This document shows, piece after piece, positions 1 to 8,757 of a DNA stretch of 64,000 bases; within the stretch, counting starts at the first letter, position 1; the number at the start of each line of letters is the position of its first letter. Origin of the DNA: Terrimicrobium sacchariphilum (GTDB taxonomy: Bacteria; Verrucomicrobiota; Verrucomicrobiia; Chthoniobacterales; Terrimicrobiaceae); contig NZ_BDCO01000002.1 of NCBI RefSeq assembly GCF_001613545.1, forward strand, positions 1,240,001 to 1,304,000. Direction: 5' to 3'. The translations under genes were made by a program, and so were the position numbers. The notes beneath the pieces are model-generated. The model was not told the DNA's origin and ran no database searches. It saw only the letters and a list, made by a program, of their open reading frames with translations.

Positions 1-2
1 TC

Positions 3-287
3 TCCACCAGCGAGGTCGAGACGGATGCGGAGTTTCTTTGGTTGCGCCGGGATGGGGCAGGCAGGGTGACCGCTCTGGCGGCCACCAATGCCTCGTACTT
101 GAAAGTCGCTGGGGCATCTGTTTTCACGACAAGCTCGGGACCCCAGAGCATCGCGGTCAGCGCGGGTCAGGCTGTGACCTCGGGGGATTCCTCGCTGGTA
201 CGATTCGACCTGCCGGATCTGCAGGTGGCGTCCATGAAGCAGCCGGCCGCGTGGATGGCCCGGCGGGAAATCAACATCTCACGCTAG
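3..287 (+). CDS. Heparinase II/III-like protein, C-terminal end only
   Basis: The frame is open from the window edge and ends at TAG 285-287, so about 94 C-terminal residues are visible and the start lies outside the window. The stretch TDAEFLWLRRDG followed by TALAATNASYLKVAG resembles the C-terminal beta-sandwich of secreted polysaccharide lyases of the heparinase II/III type. A full-length relative sits at 10115-13012. The stop overlaps the probable GTG start of the next gene (TAGTG), which implies translational coupling with the alpha-galactosidase. The family call is an inference from a short fragment. Confidence 0.6.
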   Translation, partial: STSEVETDAEFLWLRRDGAGRVTALAATNASYLKVAGASVFTTSSGPQSIAVSAGQAVTSGDSSLVRFDLPDLQVASMKQPAAWMARREINISR

Positions 288-2440
288 TGCGACGGCATTC
301 TCGGTTTGTTCTGGGCGACACCGTCGCGGAGTATCTTCTTGATCCGCAGGGCGGAGCGATGGAGCTGCGCCTTTATCCGCGATCCACATCAGGTCTGCTG
401 GTCAGGAAAAGACGCTGGGTGGACGATGATCCGGGCCTCGCCGCTTTTCCCCCGCAACACCGCCGCATTGCTGCCTCGCAGTTGGATCAGCTGGCGCATT
501 GCCGCTTGCAGGGCGAGGCCCAGCCTGGCGGATTTTCACAGGGCCTTTCCCTCAGGTCGACATCTCCCGACGTGAGATTTCTGCGCCAGCAGATCAAAAA
601 ATCTCGCGAGGGAGTGATCATCACCACCTTGCTGGTGAAGGAACCCGGAGTGCGCATCCGCCACCGGCTCTCCTGGCGGAAAGGTGACCGGTATGTCGAG
701 GTGTCCACCAGTTACCGGAATCACAACGCTAAGCCGGTCGCGCTCAATCTTGCCACGAGCTTTTCCCTGGGAGGGCTGACCCCATTTCATCGAGGTGATG
801 CGCCGGGGCGCCTTTGGATTCATCGCTTTCGATCCTACTGGTCCGCCGAGGGCAGGCATGAACGGGTCTCGGCCGAGTCGCTCCATCTCGAGCGATCATG
901 GGCGAGCAACGCCGTCCACTCCGAACGTTTCGGTCAGGTGGGAACGATGCCGGTTCGTGGCTTTGCTCCGTTCGTCGCCATCGAGGACTCCGGCGCGGGA
1001 GTCTTCTGGGGGGCCGCCCTGGCCTGGGGAGGGTCGTGGCAGATGGAGTGCTGGCGACGGGATGATAATCTCTGTGTTTCCGGTGGCCTCGCCGACCGGG
1101 ATTTCGGCCATTGGCGGAAGGAACTTCATCCCGGCGAGGAGTTCATCACGCCTCCCGCGTTGCTTGCGACATCTCCCGTCTCACTGGAGGACCTATGTGA
1201 AAGGCTGCTGCCTTATCAGGAGCGCAGGACTTTCCAGCCATCTCCCGTGGAGGCAACCCTTCCCATCATCTTCAATGAATACTGCACGACATGGGGCAAC
1301 CCCGCCCATGATCATGTCCTCAGGCTCGCCCGTGCGGCACGGGATGCCGGAGCGGAAATCTTCGTCATTGATGCCGGATGGTACAAGCAGCCGGGGATCA
1401 GCTGGCAGGCGGGACACGGAGACTGGGTCGACAGTCCGGAGTTTTTTCCCCACGGCATTGCCGCCACTGCGCGCGCCATTCGGGAGTTGGGACTGATCCC
1501 GGGCCTGTGGTTTGAAATCGAGACCTGTGGGGAAAGATCCCAGGCGTTTTCCGAAGTCGGGAGACTGCTGCATCGTGACGGACAAGTCCTTACCGTCGGG
1601 CGCAGAAGGTTCTGGAATCTCTGCGATCCCGACGTCCTGGAGTATCTCGGAGATCGGGTGATCGGACTCCTCCGCGACGCGGGATTTGGCTACATCAAGA
1701 TCGACTACAATGAAACGCTTGGCATCGGCTGTGATGGAGCGGAGTCGCCGGGCGAGGGATTGCGGCGGCAGGTGGTAGCCATCCAGGACTTCATCCGCAG
1801 GATTCGGCGGGAACTGCCGGGGATCATCGTGGAAAACTGCGCATCGGGAGGACACCGGCTGGAACCATCATTCATGAGCCTGGTGGACATGGGCAGCTTC
1901 TCCGACGCCCATACGGGTCTGGAGATCCCTATTATTGCCGCGAACCTCCAGCGCCTTATCCCACCCTCCAAGTCACAGATATGGGCTGTGTACGCCCCGG
2001 AGGATCAACGGCGGCAGATGTTGTACAAGATCGCCGCCGGCTTCCTGGGGCGGCTCTGCCTCTCGGGTCCGCTGGACCGCGCGGACGCCGCGGCGAAAGA
2101 GTTGCTCGTGCAGTGCCGGGATCTTTACCGCAGGGCGGCGCCGGTGATTCGGAGCGGCACATCCCGCCGATATGGACCCGAGGTGAAATGCTATCGGCAT
2201 CCCGAGGGATGGCAGGCTGTCGTACGGACGTCGCCGGACTCCGATACGGCGCTGATCGTTTTTCATTCCTTTGGCCACGTGGGGCAGGCCCCGGTGGGAG
2301 TTTCACTGCCCGCAGGGTGGAGCGTCACTGAGGCCATTTGCTCCGGAGAGCCGCTGACAGCGAAGGATGGGATGCTGGTCTGGCGACCGTCCGGAGACTT
2401 CGATGCGGCCGTGGCTTTTTGCCAGGGAGTAAACCAATGA
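287..2440 (+). CDS. Alpha-galactosidase, glycoside hydrolase family 36
   Basis: Retaining glycosidase of about 717 aa that removes alpha-linked galactose from oligosaccharides. The (beta/alpha)8 barrel shows VIDAGWYKQ near residue 360, the nucleophile Asp in YIKIDYNE (D473) and the acid/base Asp in SFSDAHTG (D540), the usual GH36 arrangement. The frame stays open upstream to 38, but that part is the shifted reading of the preceding gene. GTG 287, which overlaps the preceding stop, gives a normal GH36 length and begins just before the conserved beta-sandwich domain. No signal peptide is visible, so it is probably cytoplasmic. It is followed 4 nt later by a GH2 gene in the same operon. Family confidence is high; the substrate is inferred. 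Confidence 0.88.
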   Translation: MRRHSRFVLGDTVAEYLLDPQGGAMELRLYPRSTSGLLVRKRRWVDDDPGLAAFPPQHRRIAASQLDQLAHCRLQGEAQPGGFSQGLSLRSTSPDVRFLRQQIKKSREGVIITTLLVKEPGVRIRHRLSWRKGDRYVEVSTSYRNHNAKPVALNLATSFSLGGLTPFHRGDAPGRLWIHRFRSYWSAEGRHERVSAESLHLERSWASNAVHSERFGQVGTMPVRGFAPFVAIEDSGAGVFWGAALAWGGSWQMECWRRDDNLCVSGGLADRDFGHWRKELHPGEEFITPPALLATSPVSLEDLCERLLPYQERRTFQPSPVEATLPIIFNEYCTTWGNPAHDHVLRLARAARDAGAEIFVIDAGWYKQPGISWQAGHGDWVDSPEFFPHGIAATARAIRELGLIPGLWFEIETCGERSQAFSEVGRLLHRDGQVLTVGRRRFWNLCDPDVLEYLGDRVIGLLRDAGFGYIKIDYNETLGIGCDGAESPGEGLRRQVVAIQDFIRRIRRELPGIIVENCASGGHRLEPSFMSLVDMGSFSDAHTGLEIPIIAANLQRLIPPSKSQIWAVYAPEDQRRQMLYKIAAGFLGRLCLSGPLDRADAAAKELLVQCRDLYRRAAPVIRSGTSRRYGPEVKCYRHPEGWQAVVRTSPDSDTALIVFHSFGHVGQAPVGVSLPAGWSVTEAICSGEPLTAKDGMLVWRPSGDFDAAVAFCQGVNQ

Positions 2441-2444
2441 TTTC

Positions 2445-4127
2445 ATGAATAGCCTTAAACCGTATCCCCGCCACCAACTTCGCAAGGTTCATCCCGCTGA
2501 CGGTGTCTGGGACTTCACGTTCCTTGGTGACATCGCACGCGATAAACTCGATCTGGATCAGATCGTCTATGACGACGCGATGCCCGTCCCGGCCGCCTTT
2601 GATGCGATGCCTGCTTATGCCGGGCGGCGAGGCCTGGCGGTATATCGGAGGAAGATCAGCGTGACGCCGGGGCGTCCCTCCCGCCTCAACTTTGAGGCCG
2701 TCAGCCTCTGGTGCCGCATCTACGTGGATGGCCGACTCCTCGGCGAGCATGCATGCGGCTACACGGGCTTCTGGGTGGATGTGCCTGCCGGTGACTTTCA
2801 GGACCGGGAGCTGGTGGTCGTGGTCGACAATCGCTTTGATTTCCACCGCAGCCCCTTGCACGAACACTACTTTGATTTTTATCAATGGGGGGGAATCATT
2901 CGCAGCGTGTGGATTCACGAGGTGGGCGGTTCCTATTTGAAGGATGCCTTCGTCCGGACGATCGATCCGGTCGTCGGCGACATCCACGTGCAAGTCCAGA
3001 TCGAGGGCGCGAATGGCACCCCCTTGAGCTTGGAGCTGGATGGCTTGCCAGTGGGAAGCTATCTGGCCTCCGCTCGCATGGAGTTGCGATGCCGGGTGCC
3101 TGAGCCCCAGCCGTGGTCCCCGGGTACTCCGCACCTGCATCACCTCCGCCTGCGCCTGGGCGATGACGACATGATCATTCGCTTCGGGCTGCGTACCGTG
3201 GAGGCGCGGGACGGCCAGCTCATGCTGAACGGAGAACCCGTTGAGTTGCGGGGGTACAATCGCCATGAAAGTCATCCCCAGTTTGGCCCCGCCCTGCCGT
3301 TGTCGCTCCTGGTTGCCGATCTGCAACAACTCCGGGACCTGGGGGCCAACTTCGTACGAGGCAGCCACTATCCTCAGGATCAGCGGTTTCTCGATCTCTG
3401 TGACGAGATGGGATTTCTCGTCTGGGAGGAGGGCATCGGCTGGGGGCAGCGCGCGCGTCAGCTGGAGGATGCCGGTTTCCGCAAAGCCCACCTCGCCATG
3501 CTGGAGGAGATGGTATGCACCAGTCGGAATCACCCCTGTGTCATTCTCTGGGGAGTGCTAAACGAACTCGGCTCAAATGAAAACTGCGCCCGCCCGGTTC
3601 TGGAGGAGTCCATAAACCGTATCCGGCAGCTGGATCCCACGAGGCCGGTTACCTATGCGACCATGTTCCCGCTCGAGGATCTTTGCTACGATCTGGCCGA
3701 CGTCATTGCCCACAACATCTATCCCGGATGGTATGGCTGCGAGGATGTGGAAGATCCGCTCAGCCTGATCGTTCCTCATATCCACAAGTGCATCGCGCAT
3801 GTGGATTCCCTCGGCCATCGCGCAAAGCCCTATATCATCAGTGAGATCGGGGCGGAGGGGCTTTACGGCTGGCACGATGCTCTCAACGGATTTTTCACGG
3901 AGGAATATCAGGCAGCCTATATCGAAACCGTGCTCTGCGAAGTGGCTGCCAATGCGCGGATCAATGGCATCGCGCTCTGGCATTTTTCCGATGCGCGTAC
4001 CTATGTCGGCGGCCGTGCGCTCGTGCGCCCCCGGGCGTTCAACAACAAGGGGACCGTCGATGAATACCGGAGGCCCAAGCGGGCCTATGAGCATGTGAAA
4101 CGGTTGTGGAGGGCGAAAGGGGAGTAG
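2445..4127 (+). CDS. Glycoside hydrolase family 2 (beta-galactosidase/beta-glucuronidase type)
   Basis: A 560-aa GH2 enzyme with a jelly-roll sugar-binding domain (about 1-170), an immunoglobulin-like domain and a TIM barrel. The GH2 signature GYNRHESHP is present, the acid/base Glu lies in ILWGVLNELG (E374) and the nucleophile Glu in IISEIGAEG (E467). Length and SEIGAEG fit the beta-glucuronidase/short beta-galactosidase branch rather than long LacZ. There is no signal peptide. It starts 4 nt after the GH36 stop, so the two are co-transcribed and probably act in sequence on the same oligosaccharide. The sugar released (galactose, glucuronate or other) cannot be decided from the sequence. Confidence 0.88.
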   Translation: MNSLKPYPRHQLRKVHPADGVWDFTFLGDIARDKLDLDQIVYDDAMPVPAAFDAMPAYAGRRGLAVYRRKISVTPGRPSRLNFEAVSLWCRIYVDGRLLGEHACGYTGFWVDVPAGDFQDRELVVVVDNRFDFHRSPLHEHYFDFYQWGGIIRSVWIHEVGGSYLKDAFVRTIDPVVGDIHVQVQIEGANGTPLSLELDGLPVGSYLASARMELRCRVPEPQPWSPGTPHLHHLRLRLGDDDMIIRFGLRTVEARDGQLMLNGEPVELRGYNRHESHPQFGPALPLSLLVADLQQLRDLGANFVRGSHYPQDQRFLDLCDEMGFLVWEEGIGWGQRARQLEDAGFRKAHLAMLEEMVCTSRNHPCVILWGVLNELGSNENCARPVLEESINRIRQLDPTRPVTYATMFPLEDLCYDLADVIAHNIYPGWYGCEDVEDPLSLIVPHIHKCIAHVDSLGHRAKPYIISEIGAEGLYGWHDALNGFFTEEYQAAYIETVLCEVAANARINGIALWHFSDARTYVGGRALVRPRAFNNKGTVDEYRRPKRAYEHVKRLWRAKGE

Positions 4128-4161
4128 CCCTCTGTTCCTGGCCCTGGGGCTTGGAGATGTC

Positions 4162-4917
4162 TCAGGCTTTTCGCAAGCGCACCCCGGCTTTGACCAGCGC
4201 CCGGACTTCCCGCTTTTCCGGCTCCGCATTGGTCACCCACTCATGGATCATGTCCCAACCGGCAAAGCGTACCGTGCTGGGCTGGCTCCACTTGGAGAAA
4301 TCCGCGAGGAGGATGCTTCTTTTCGAACGGGCAAGGATCGCCCGCTTCATCTCGGCTTCCGTCAGCTCTGTGGTGAAACATCCTTCCGCATCCAGTCCCG
4401 AGGCACCGAGAAAGGCATAATCGGCCTTGAGATGGGCCAGGGCGCCGATGGCCTCCGCGCCGATCAGCGCTCCACTCACGCGGCGAAGCTCGCCGCCGAG
4501 GCAGAGAAACTCCGCATCTCCCTGCAGGGACAGCGCGGTGAGGGCGACGGAATGGCTGATGATGCGGACGTCCTTTCGCCGGAGCAGCATCTTGCCAGCT
4601 TCCAGGCAGGTGGAGCCTGCATCGATGAATACACAGGCTCCCGGCGGGATCAGTGCCGCGGCGGCCTCAGCGATCGACCTCTTCGCACTGCGATTGCGCA
4701 ATAGTCGCTCATCGAAGGAAACCTCCGAGCGCACGTAGCGGGGATCGAGCACGCCTCCATGAACGCGCAGGATGTCACCGCTTTTCTCCAGGTCGGTCAG
4801 ATCCCGGCGAAGAGTCGCGGGCGACACCTTGACCATCTCCTGGAGCTCGGAAAAACCGAGCCGACGATGCTCGCGAACGATCTTGCGGATCGCATTCTGG
4901 CGTTCCTCTGCAAACAT
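4162..4917 (-). CDS. DeoR-family transcriptional repressor
   Basis: A 251-aa regulator with an N-terminal winged helix-turn-helix (about residues 5-57; SPATLRRDLTDLE is the recognition-helix region) and a C-terminal DeoR sensor domain resembling phosphosugar isomerases (SFDERLLRN, IDAGSTCLEAGKML). DeoR proteins usually sense phosphorylated sugars. The gene lies 56 bp downstream of the PfkB kinase gene on the same strand, so it may be the last gene of the sugar-phosphate operon and its regulator. The palindrome at 9615-9628 is a candidate operator (inference). It converges on the GH2 gene ending at 4127. Confidence 0.9.
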   Translation of the reverse strand: MFAEERQNAIRKIVREHRRLGFSELQEMVKVSPATLRRDLTDLEKSGDILRVHGGVLDPRYVRSEVSFDERLLRNRSAKRSIAEAAAALIPPGACVFIDAGSTCLEAGKMLLRRKDVRIISHSVALTALSLQGDAEFLCLGGELRRVSGALIGAEAIGALAHLKADYAFLGASGLDAEGCFTTELTEAEMKRAILARSKRSILLADFSKWSQPSTVRFAGWDMIHEWVTNAEPEKREVRALVKAGVRLRKA

Positions 4918-4973
4918 AGGTGGTCGAGGGTGTGGCGGACCACTCCTCTCGTCAAAGAGAATCTCCGGCGCGC

Positions 4974-5996
4974 TCAGGGAAATGCGATGTAGCCCCAGGC
5001 GTCGCCCAGCGACAGGCTTTCCGAGGCGCTGGTGATGCCCCCGGAGGTGCTGGCGGAACGCAGGGACGCGGCAGCTGTGCAGACTCCCATTTGCAAACTT
5101 TGCGGCATCTCCCAGCCTTCATGGACTCCGAGGAGCAGCCCGGCTGCGAATGCATCTCCCGCCCCGGCGGCACCTGCGATCTGGTCTTTCGGCAGGTTTA
5201 CACGTCCCTGCCAGATTTCCTCGCCTGTCGTGCTCCGGGCATATGCTCCTTCCGAGAGGTGGATGACCACCCATCGACCTACGCCTCCGCGGAGGAGGGC
5301 CAGCGCTGCATCTCTCAGACCGCTTTCCAGATGCCGGTCCGAGTCATCACGCGTGGCATGTCCTGTGATGCGCTCGGCCTCCACCTCGTTGCAGACAAGG
5401 ATGTCGATCTCCGGGAGAGCCGGGGAGACGACCTTCGCGTAGTCGGGACGCTCGACGCTGACCAGATCCACCACGCGGAGGAATCCCCGCTGGCCTGCTT
5501 CGCGCAGCACTCGTGCCGCGAGTGTTCCGTGCTCCGGGTCGGATGCGTCCAGGGCATCGAGCAGTCCGATATAGCCGAGATAGAAGATGCGGGCGTTCAT
5601 CTTTGACCAGTCGAAGTGCCCGGCTGCGAGATGCCGGTTTGCTCCCGGTTGATGAAAGAACGTGCGACGTCCGCTCGATCGGACGGTCATCACGTCCGTA
5701 TACGAGGTGGGCGCGGTGGGATGGCGACAGAGCAGGGAGGTATCGATCCCCACCGCCTGACAATGATCGAGAACCCAGTCGCCTTCTGCGTCCGAGCCGA
5801 TCAAGCCCACGCCTTGCAGCGGAAATGTCGCGCCGAGCTTTGCCAGATCACACAGGATGTTGAATGGTCCGCCGCCATTGTTGCACTCTTCGAGCTCGAT
5901 GTTTGCGAGTGAATCCTGCGTGGGATAGCCGTCGATGATCTTCGTCTTGTCCACGATCCAGTTGCCGGCTGCAACGATGCCACCTTTAGTGCTCAT
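4974..5996 (-). CDS. PfkB-family carbohydrate kinase
   Basis: A 340-aa ribokinase-superfamily sugar kinase. It has the N-terminal PfkB glycine region (NNGGGPFNILCDLAKLG, residues 40-56) and the C-terminal signature AGAAGAGDAFAAG with the GAGD anion hole and catalytic Asp (D281). It would phosphorylate a ketose or ketose-phosphate with ATP. Its start overlaps the stop of the isomerase-like gene by 4 nt (ATGA), so the two are coupled, consistent with a sequence of aldose to ketose to phosphoketose to aldol cleavage. The specific sugar is unknown. Confidence 0.9.
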   Translation of the reverse strand: MSTKGGIVAAGNWIVDKTKIIDGYPTQDSLANIELEECNNGGGPFNILCDLAKLGATFPLQGVGLIGSDAEGDWVLDHCQAVGIDTSLLCRHPTAPTSYTDVMTVRSSGRRTFFHQPGANRHLAAGHFDWSKMNARIFYLGYIGLLDALDASDPEHGTLAARVLREAGQRGFLRVVDLVSVERPDYAKVVSPALPEIDILVCNEVEAERITGHATRDDSDRHLESGLRDAALALLRGGVGRWVVIHLSEGAYARSTTGEEIWQGRVNLPKDQIAGAAGAGDAFAAGLLLGVHEGWEMPQSLQMGVCTAAASLRSASTSGGITSASESLSLGDAWGYIAFP

Positions 5997-6568
5997 TGCC
6001 GACCCTCGCTGATGAGCCGGATTTGCGCTGGCGCATCCTCCTCGATTCCCGGGTAACGACCGATGTCGGGATCGACAAAAAAGTTGTCATTCAGGTCATC
6101 GTTGGCCGTGGAAACCTCCCCGATGATGCACTCGTCGGAAACCGGCCGGAACTCGTGGTAGATCCCCGGCACCAGGGTGACGCGGCAGCCTGCTTCAAGA
6201 ATGATCGTCGACCCGGCATGAACGGTCTCCACCCGGTGGTTTACCGGGATCGTAAACGACCCGTCGCCGGCGCGGTCCGGATGAGCGGGCCACACTGTCA
6301 CGGCGAGTCTCCCCCAGCGGCAGATGATGTCCTCCTTCTTTTTGAGATGGGTATGGGCCGGGGTTGTCATGCCCTTTTGGGCATACATGAGCTTCTCGCA
6401 ATACTCGGGCTCCTCGGCCAGGTTGACGAGTACGAGGCCGGATTTCCTCCAGTCGCCCAGGCCGAAATCGGTGAGATCCCAGCGAGGATCAGGCGGCAGC
6501 GCCCATCCATGGTCTTGAAAACATTGCCGCGCGGAGCGGACGAGATAGTTGATATCACTTCTTTTCAT
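5993..6568 (-). CDS. D-lyxose ketol-isomerase-like cupin protein
   Basis: A 191-aa cupin that matches the D-lyxose/D-mannose isomerase family (Lyx_isomer) over its full length. Candidate metal ligands are H72 and H74 in PAHTHLKKKED, E79, and H138 in GIYHEF. These enzymes interconvert aldose and ketose with Mn2+; D-lyxose to D-xylulose and D-mannose to D-fructose are the known activities. It lies between an aldolase-like gene (9-bp gap) and the PfkB kinase (4-nt overlap), so it probably supplies the ketose for that kinase. The family call is strong; the physiological substrate is inferred. Confidence 0.85.
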   Translation of the reverse strand: MKRSDINYLVRSARQCFQDHGWALPPDPRWDLTDFGLGDWRKSGLVLVNLAEEPEYCEKLMYAQKGMTTPAHTHLKKKEDIICRWGRLAVTVWPAHPDRAGDGSFTIPVNHRVETVHAGSTIILEAGCRVTLVPGIYHEFRPVSDECIIGEVSTANDDLNDNFFVDPDIGRYPGIEEDAPAQIRLISEGRQ

Positions 6569-6577
6569 GGGCTGGGA

Positions 6578-7624
6578 TCAGTTGGAGTAGCTTTTGCCTC
6601 CATTCGTAAGGTTCAGGTCGTCTTCCAGGGGGCGATGTGAGGCGATGCCGAGTGACTTCAGCTCGGCATGATACGAGCGCACCGCCTCCTTCGGCGAGAG
6701 TTCTCCATCGACGATATGGCGCAGGTGCTTGATGAACGTGAGCGGATGCTCGGAGAGATTGATCTTTCGTCCAAAGAGCGCCACCCACGCGCCGTGCTTG
6801 CGCGCATCGTGGATCAGTTGGAATGCATCGAGGGTCGTGCCAGCGCTGCCGCCGAGAATGCCCACGATCAGGCTGGGATCGTAGGAGACCAGCTCCTCGA
6901 GAGGGGCTGGCCCGTTGTAGGGAATCTTCAGAAAAAGCGGCCTGCCCACCGACGTCACTCCGGCGAGCATTCGCACGATGTGATCATTCAGAAAGGGACC
7001 GATTTGCCTTGGATCGATCCCGGGATCGATGTTGGGGTTGAAAACCTCCAGAAAGTACCGGAAGCCCTTGCGCTCCGCGTCGCCGCGGAAGGATGCAAAC
7101 TCCAGCAGGGACTGGTAATCCCAGTCGATATTGTTCGTGAACGTGATCGAGTACAGGCCGAGGTCGGCGCCCAGATAGGGCTGGGTGCAGTTGGTTTGCA
7201 TGCGGCCATACTTGATGTGCTCGATGGATGCGGTGTGAAATGCGCGCGACGGATGAGAGGCGTATTTTCCTCCTCGTACGACCCAGATGTCAGTCGTGTC
7301 GTTGGCGCGCGCTGCCGGGGTTATCGGCGAGTCCTCGAAGAGCCGTTCCCGGATCGCGAGTTGCTCGAGGTTCGATGCCGAGAGCAGCACGATGTCGACG
7401 AGCCCTTGCGAAATCACGTCCCGGATCTGCTGACGATAATCCGCCAGGGTTTTCCATCTCCCTTGCGACTCGCTCTGGTTGAATTTGCTTTCCTCCGGCC
7501 CAGGCGCGGTGATGCCAAAGGCCATGTCGGCATCCTTGGCATCCGCAATGATGAAGTCAGCCGCAGTCGCCCGCCCCGCGCGAATGCGGGCGAGCTTTTC
7601 GTCGAGTCGTTTCGGGGTAGACAT
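6578..7624 (-). CDS. DeoC/LacD-like aldolase homologue, function uncertain
   Basis: About 348 aa, taking the start at MSTPKRLDEK; an upstream start at 7642 would overlap the preceding gene. The C-terminal half resembles class I DhnA/LacD-type aldolases: a Lys in LFLKIPYNG (K233) at the place of the Schiff-base lysine, a GILGGSAGT phosphate-binding-like loop (about 255-262), and VALFGRKINLSEHP. The N-terminal half (ADFIIADAKDADMAFG, DIVLLSASNLEQLAI) fits an altered TIM barrel. It is encoded between an oxidoreductase and a sugar isomerase in a five-gene operon that already has a canonical class I aldolase. It may therefore act on a different phosphosugar or be a catalytically altered paralogue. 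It is often annotated as hypothetical. Confidence 0.6.
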   Translation of the reverse strand: MSTPKRLDEKLARIRAGRATAADFIIADAKDADMAFGITAPGPEESKFNQSESQGRWKTLADYRQQIRDVISQGLVDIVLLSASNLEQLAIRERLFEDSPITPAARANDTTDIWVVRGGKYASHPSRAFHTASIEHIKYGRMQTNCTQPYLGADLGLYSITFTNNIDWDYQSLLEFASFRGDAERKGFRYFLEVFNPNIDPGIDPRQIGPFLNDHIVRMLAGVTSVGRPLFLKIPYNGPAPLEELVSYDPSLIVGILGGSAGTTLDAFQLIHDARKHGAWVALFGRKINLSEHPLTFIKHLRHIVDGELSPKEAVRSYHAELKSLGIASHRPLEDDLNLTNGGKSYSN

Positions 7625-7628
7625 AAAC

Positions 7629-8753
7629 TTACAAGGGCACAACGGCCTTTCCGGTATGGGCCCGGAGCGCGGCGTCGAAGAGTTCGTGGCTTAGCACCGC
7701 CTCCTCCGGGGTCACGCATCCGAACTTTTCGCCCAGCAGACCGGCGCGCTCGGATAGGAATGCCGCCCACATCTGCATGAAGCAATCCGGGAAGCCCGGC
7801 TCAAAGATCCCGCCCGTGATGGTGGGAAATGGTCCGTGAAATCCGAGATCCGTCCGCTGCCAAAGCTGTTCCTTGCCGCGCTGGAAGGTCCACAGCGTCT
7901 TGGGTTCCTTGGTCGAATAGCGGATGCCTCCGTCCGTGCCCAGGATCTCGATGAACCACGTATTGGTCTCTCCGGGAGCCAGTCGTTTCATCTCGAATCG
8001 CGCCGGTACATCCCTGCCGTCGATCTCCACATCCGTGTGCAGCAGGGCATTGTCCCAGGTGTCGCAGGGCGTCATGCCACCCTTGCCATCCGGGCGCTCC
8101 AGGTAGATTTTCTGCAGTTGGGCGTATACCCGCTTCGGCTTCCAGCCGAGCCGGAATGGCAGATGCACGGCATGCATGCCGAGATCTCCCATCACCCCGA
8201 TCTCTCCGCATGTCCTGACCTGGCGTTTCCAGTTCGCGGGTTTCGTGGGATCGAGATCGCTGCTATGGTGAAACCCGGAGCGAATCTCCAGGACCTTGCC
8301 CCACGCTCCGGTGCGTGCGGCGTGGTAAACGCGTTGCGGCCCCGGCAGGAAAGGGAACTCGGAGCTGCACCGCACGAAACGCCCCGAGGCGCGGGCGGCT
8401 TCCGCGATGGTACGTGCCGCCGCCAGATCGAGGCCGAAGGGCTTTTCCGCGAAGAGGTCTTTGCCGGCATTGAGCACATCGAGATAGATGCTCTCATGCA
8501 GATTGTGCGGGACGGCCACGTACACCACGTCGACTTCCGGGCTGGATAGCAGCTCGCGATGGTCTGCGGTGAGCAGTCGCACGGAGGGAATCTGGCGAAA
8601 CCACTCGCGCTGCTTCTCCGCCAGGTCGCACACCGCGGTCAGTTCCGCCCGGACGGGAAAGCCATCGAGGACGAACCATCTCGCCAGGGCGCTGGCCACC
8701 TCGCGGCCCATGAGGCCACCACCGATGATGCCGATTTTTACGGGAGTGCTCAT
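7629..8753 (-). CDS. Gfo/Idh/MocA-family oxidoreductase
   Basis: A 374-aa NAD(P)-dependent sugar or polyol dehydrogenase-like protein. The Rossmann motif GIIGGGLMG is at residues 8-16, followed by VYVAVPHNLHESI and the family EKPFGLD stretch (EKP lysine), then a C-terminal alpha/beta substrate domain. The start at MSTPVKIGIIGGG was chosen because it places the Rossmann fold at the N-terminus and leaves 4 bp after the upstream aldolase gene. Probable role: oxidation or reduction of the sugar before isomerisation and phosphorylation in this operon. Substrate unknown. Confidence 0.88.
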   Translation of the reverse strand: MSTPVKIGIIGGGLMGREVASALARWFVLDGFPVRAELTAVCDLAEKQREWFRQIPSVRLLTADHRELLSSPEVDVVYVAVPHNLHESIYLDVLNAGKDLFAEKPFGLDLAAARTIAEAARASGRFVRCSSEFPFLPGPQRVYHAARTGAWGKVLEIRSGFHHSSDLDPTKPANWKRQVRTCGEIGVMGDLGMHAVHLPFRLGWKPKRVYAQLQKIYLERPDGKGGMTPCDTWDNALLHTDVEIDGRDVPARFEMKRLAPGETNTWFIEILGTDGGIRYSTKEPKTLWTFQRGKEQLWQRTDLGFHGPFPTITGGIFEPGFPDCFMQMWAAFLSERAGLLGEKFGCVTPEEAVLSHELFDAALRAHTGKAVVPL

Positions 8754-8757
8754 CGTG

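Noticed and set aside
2325-3533. 402-aa minus-strand frame opposite the GH2 gene
   Set aside because: Antisense of a clear GH2 enzyme with both catalytic Glu motifs.
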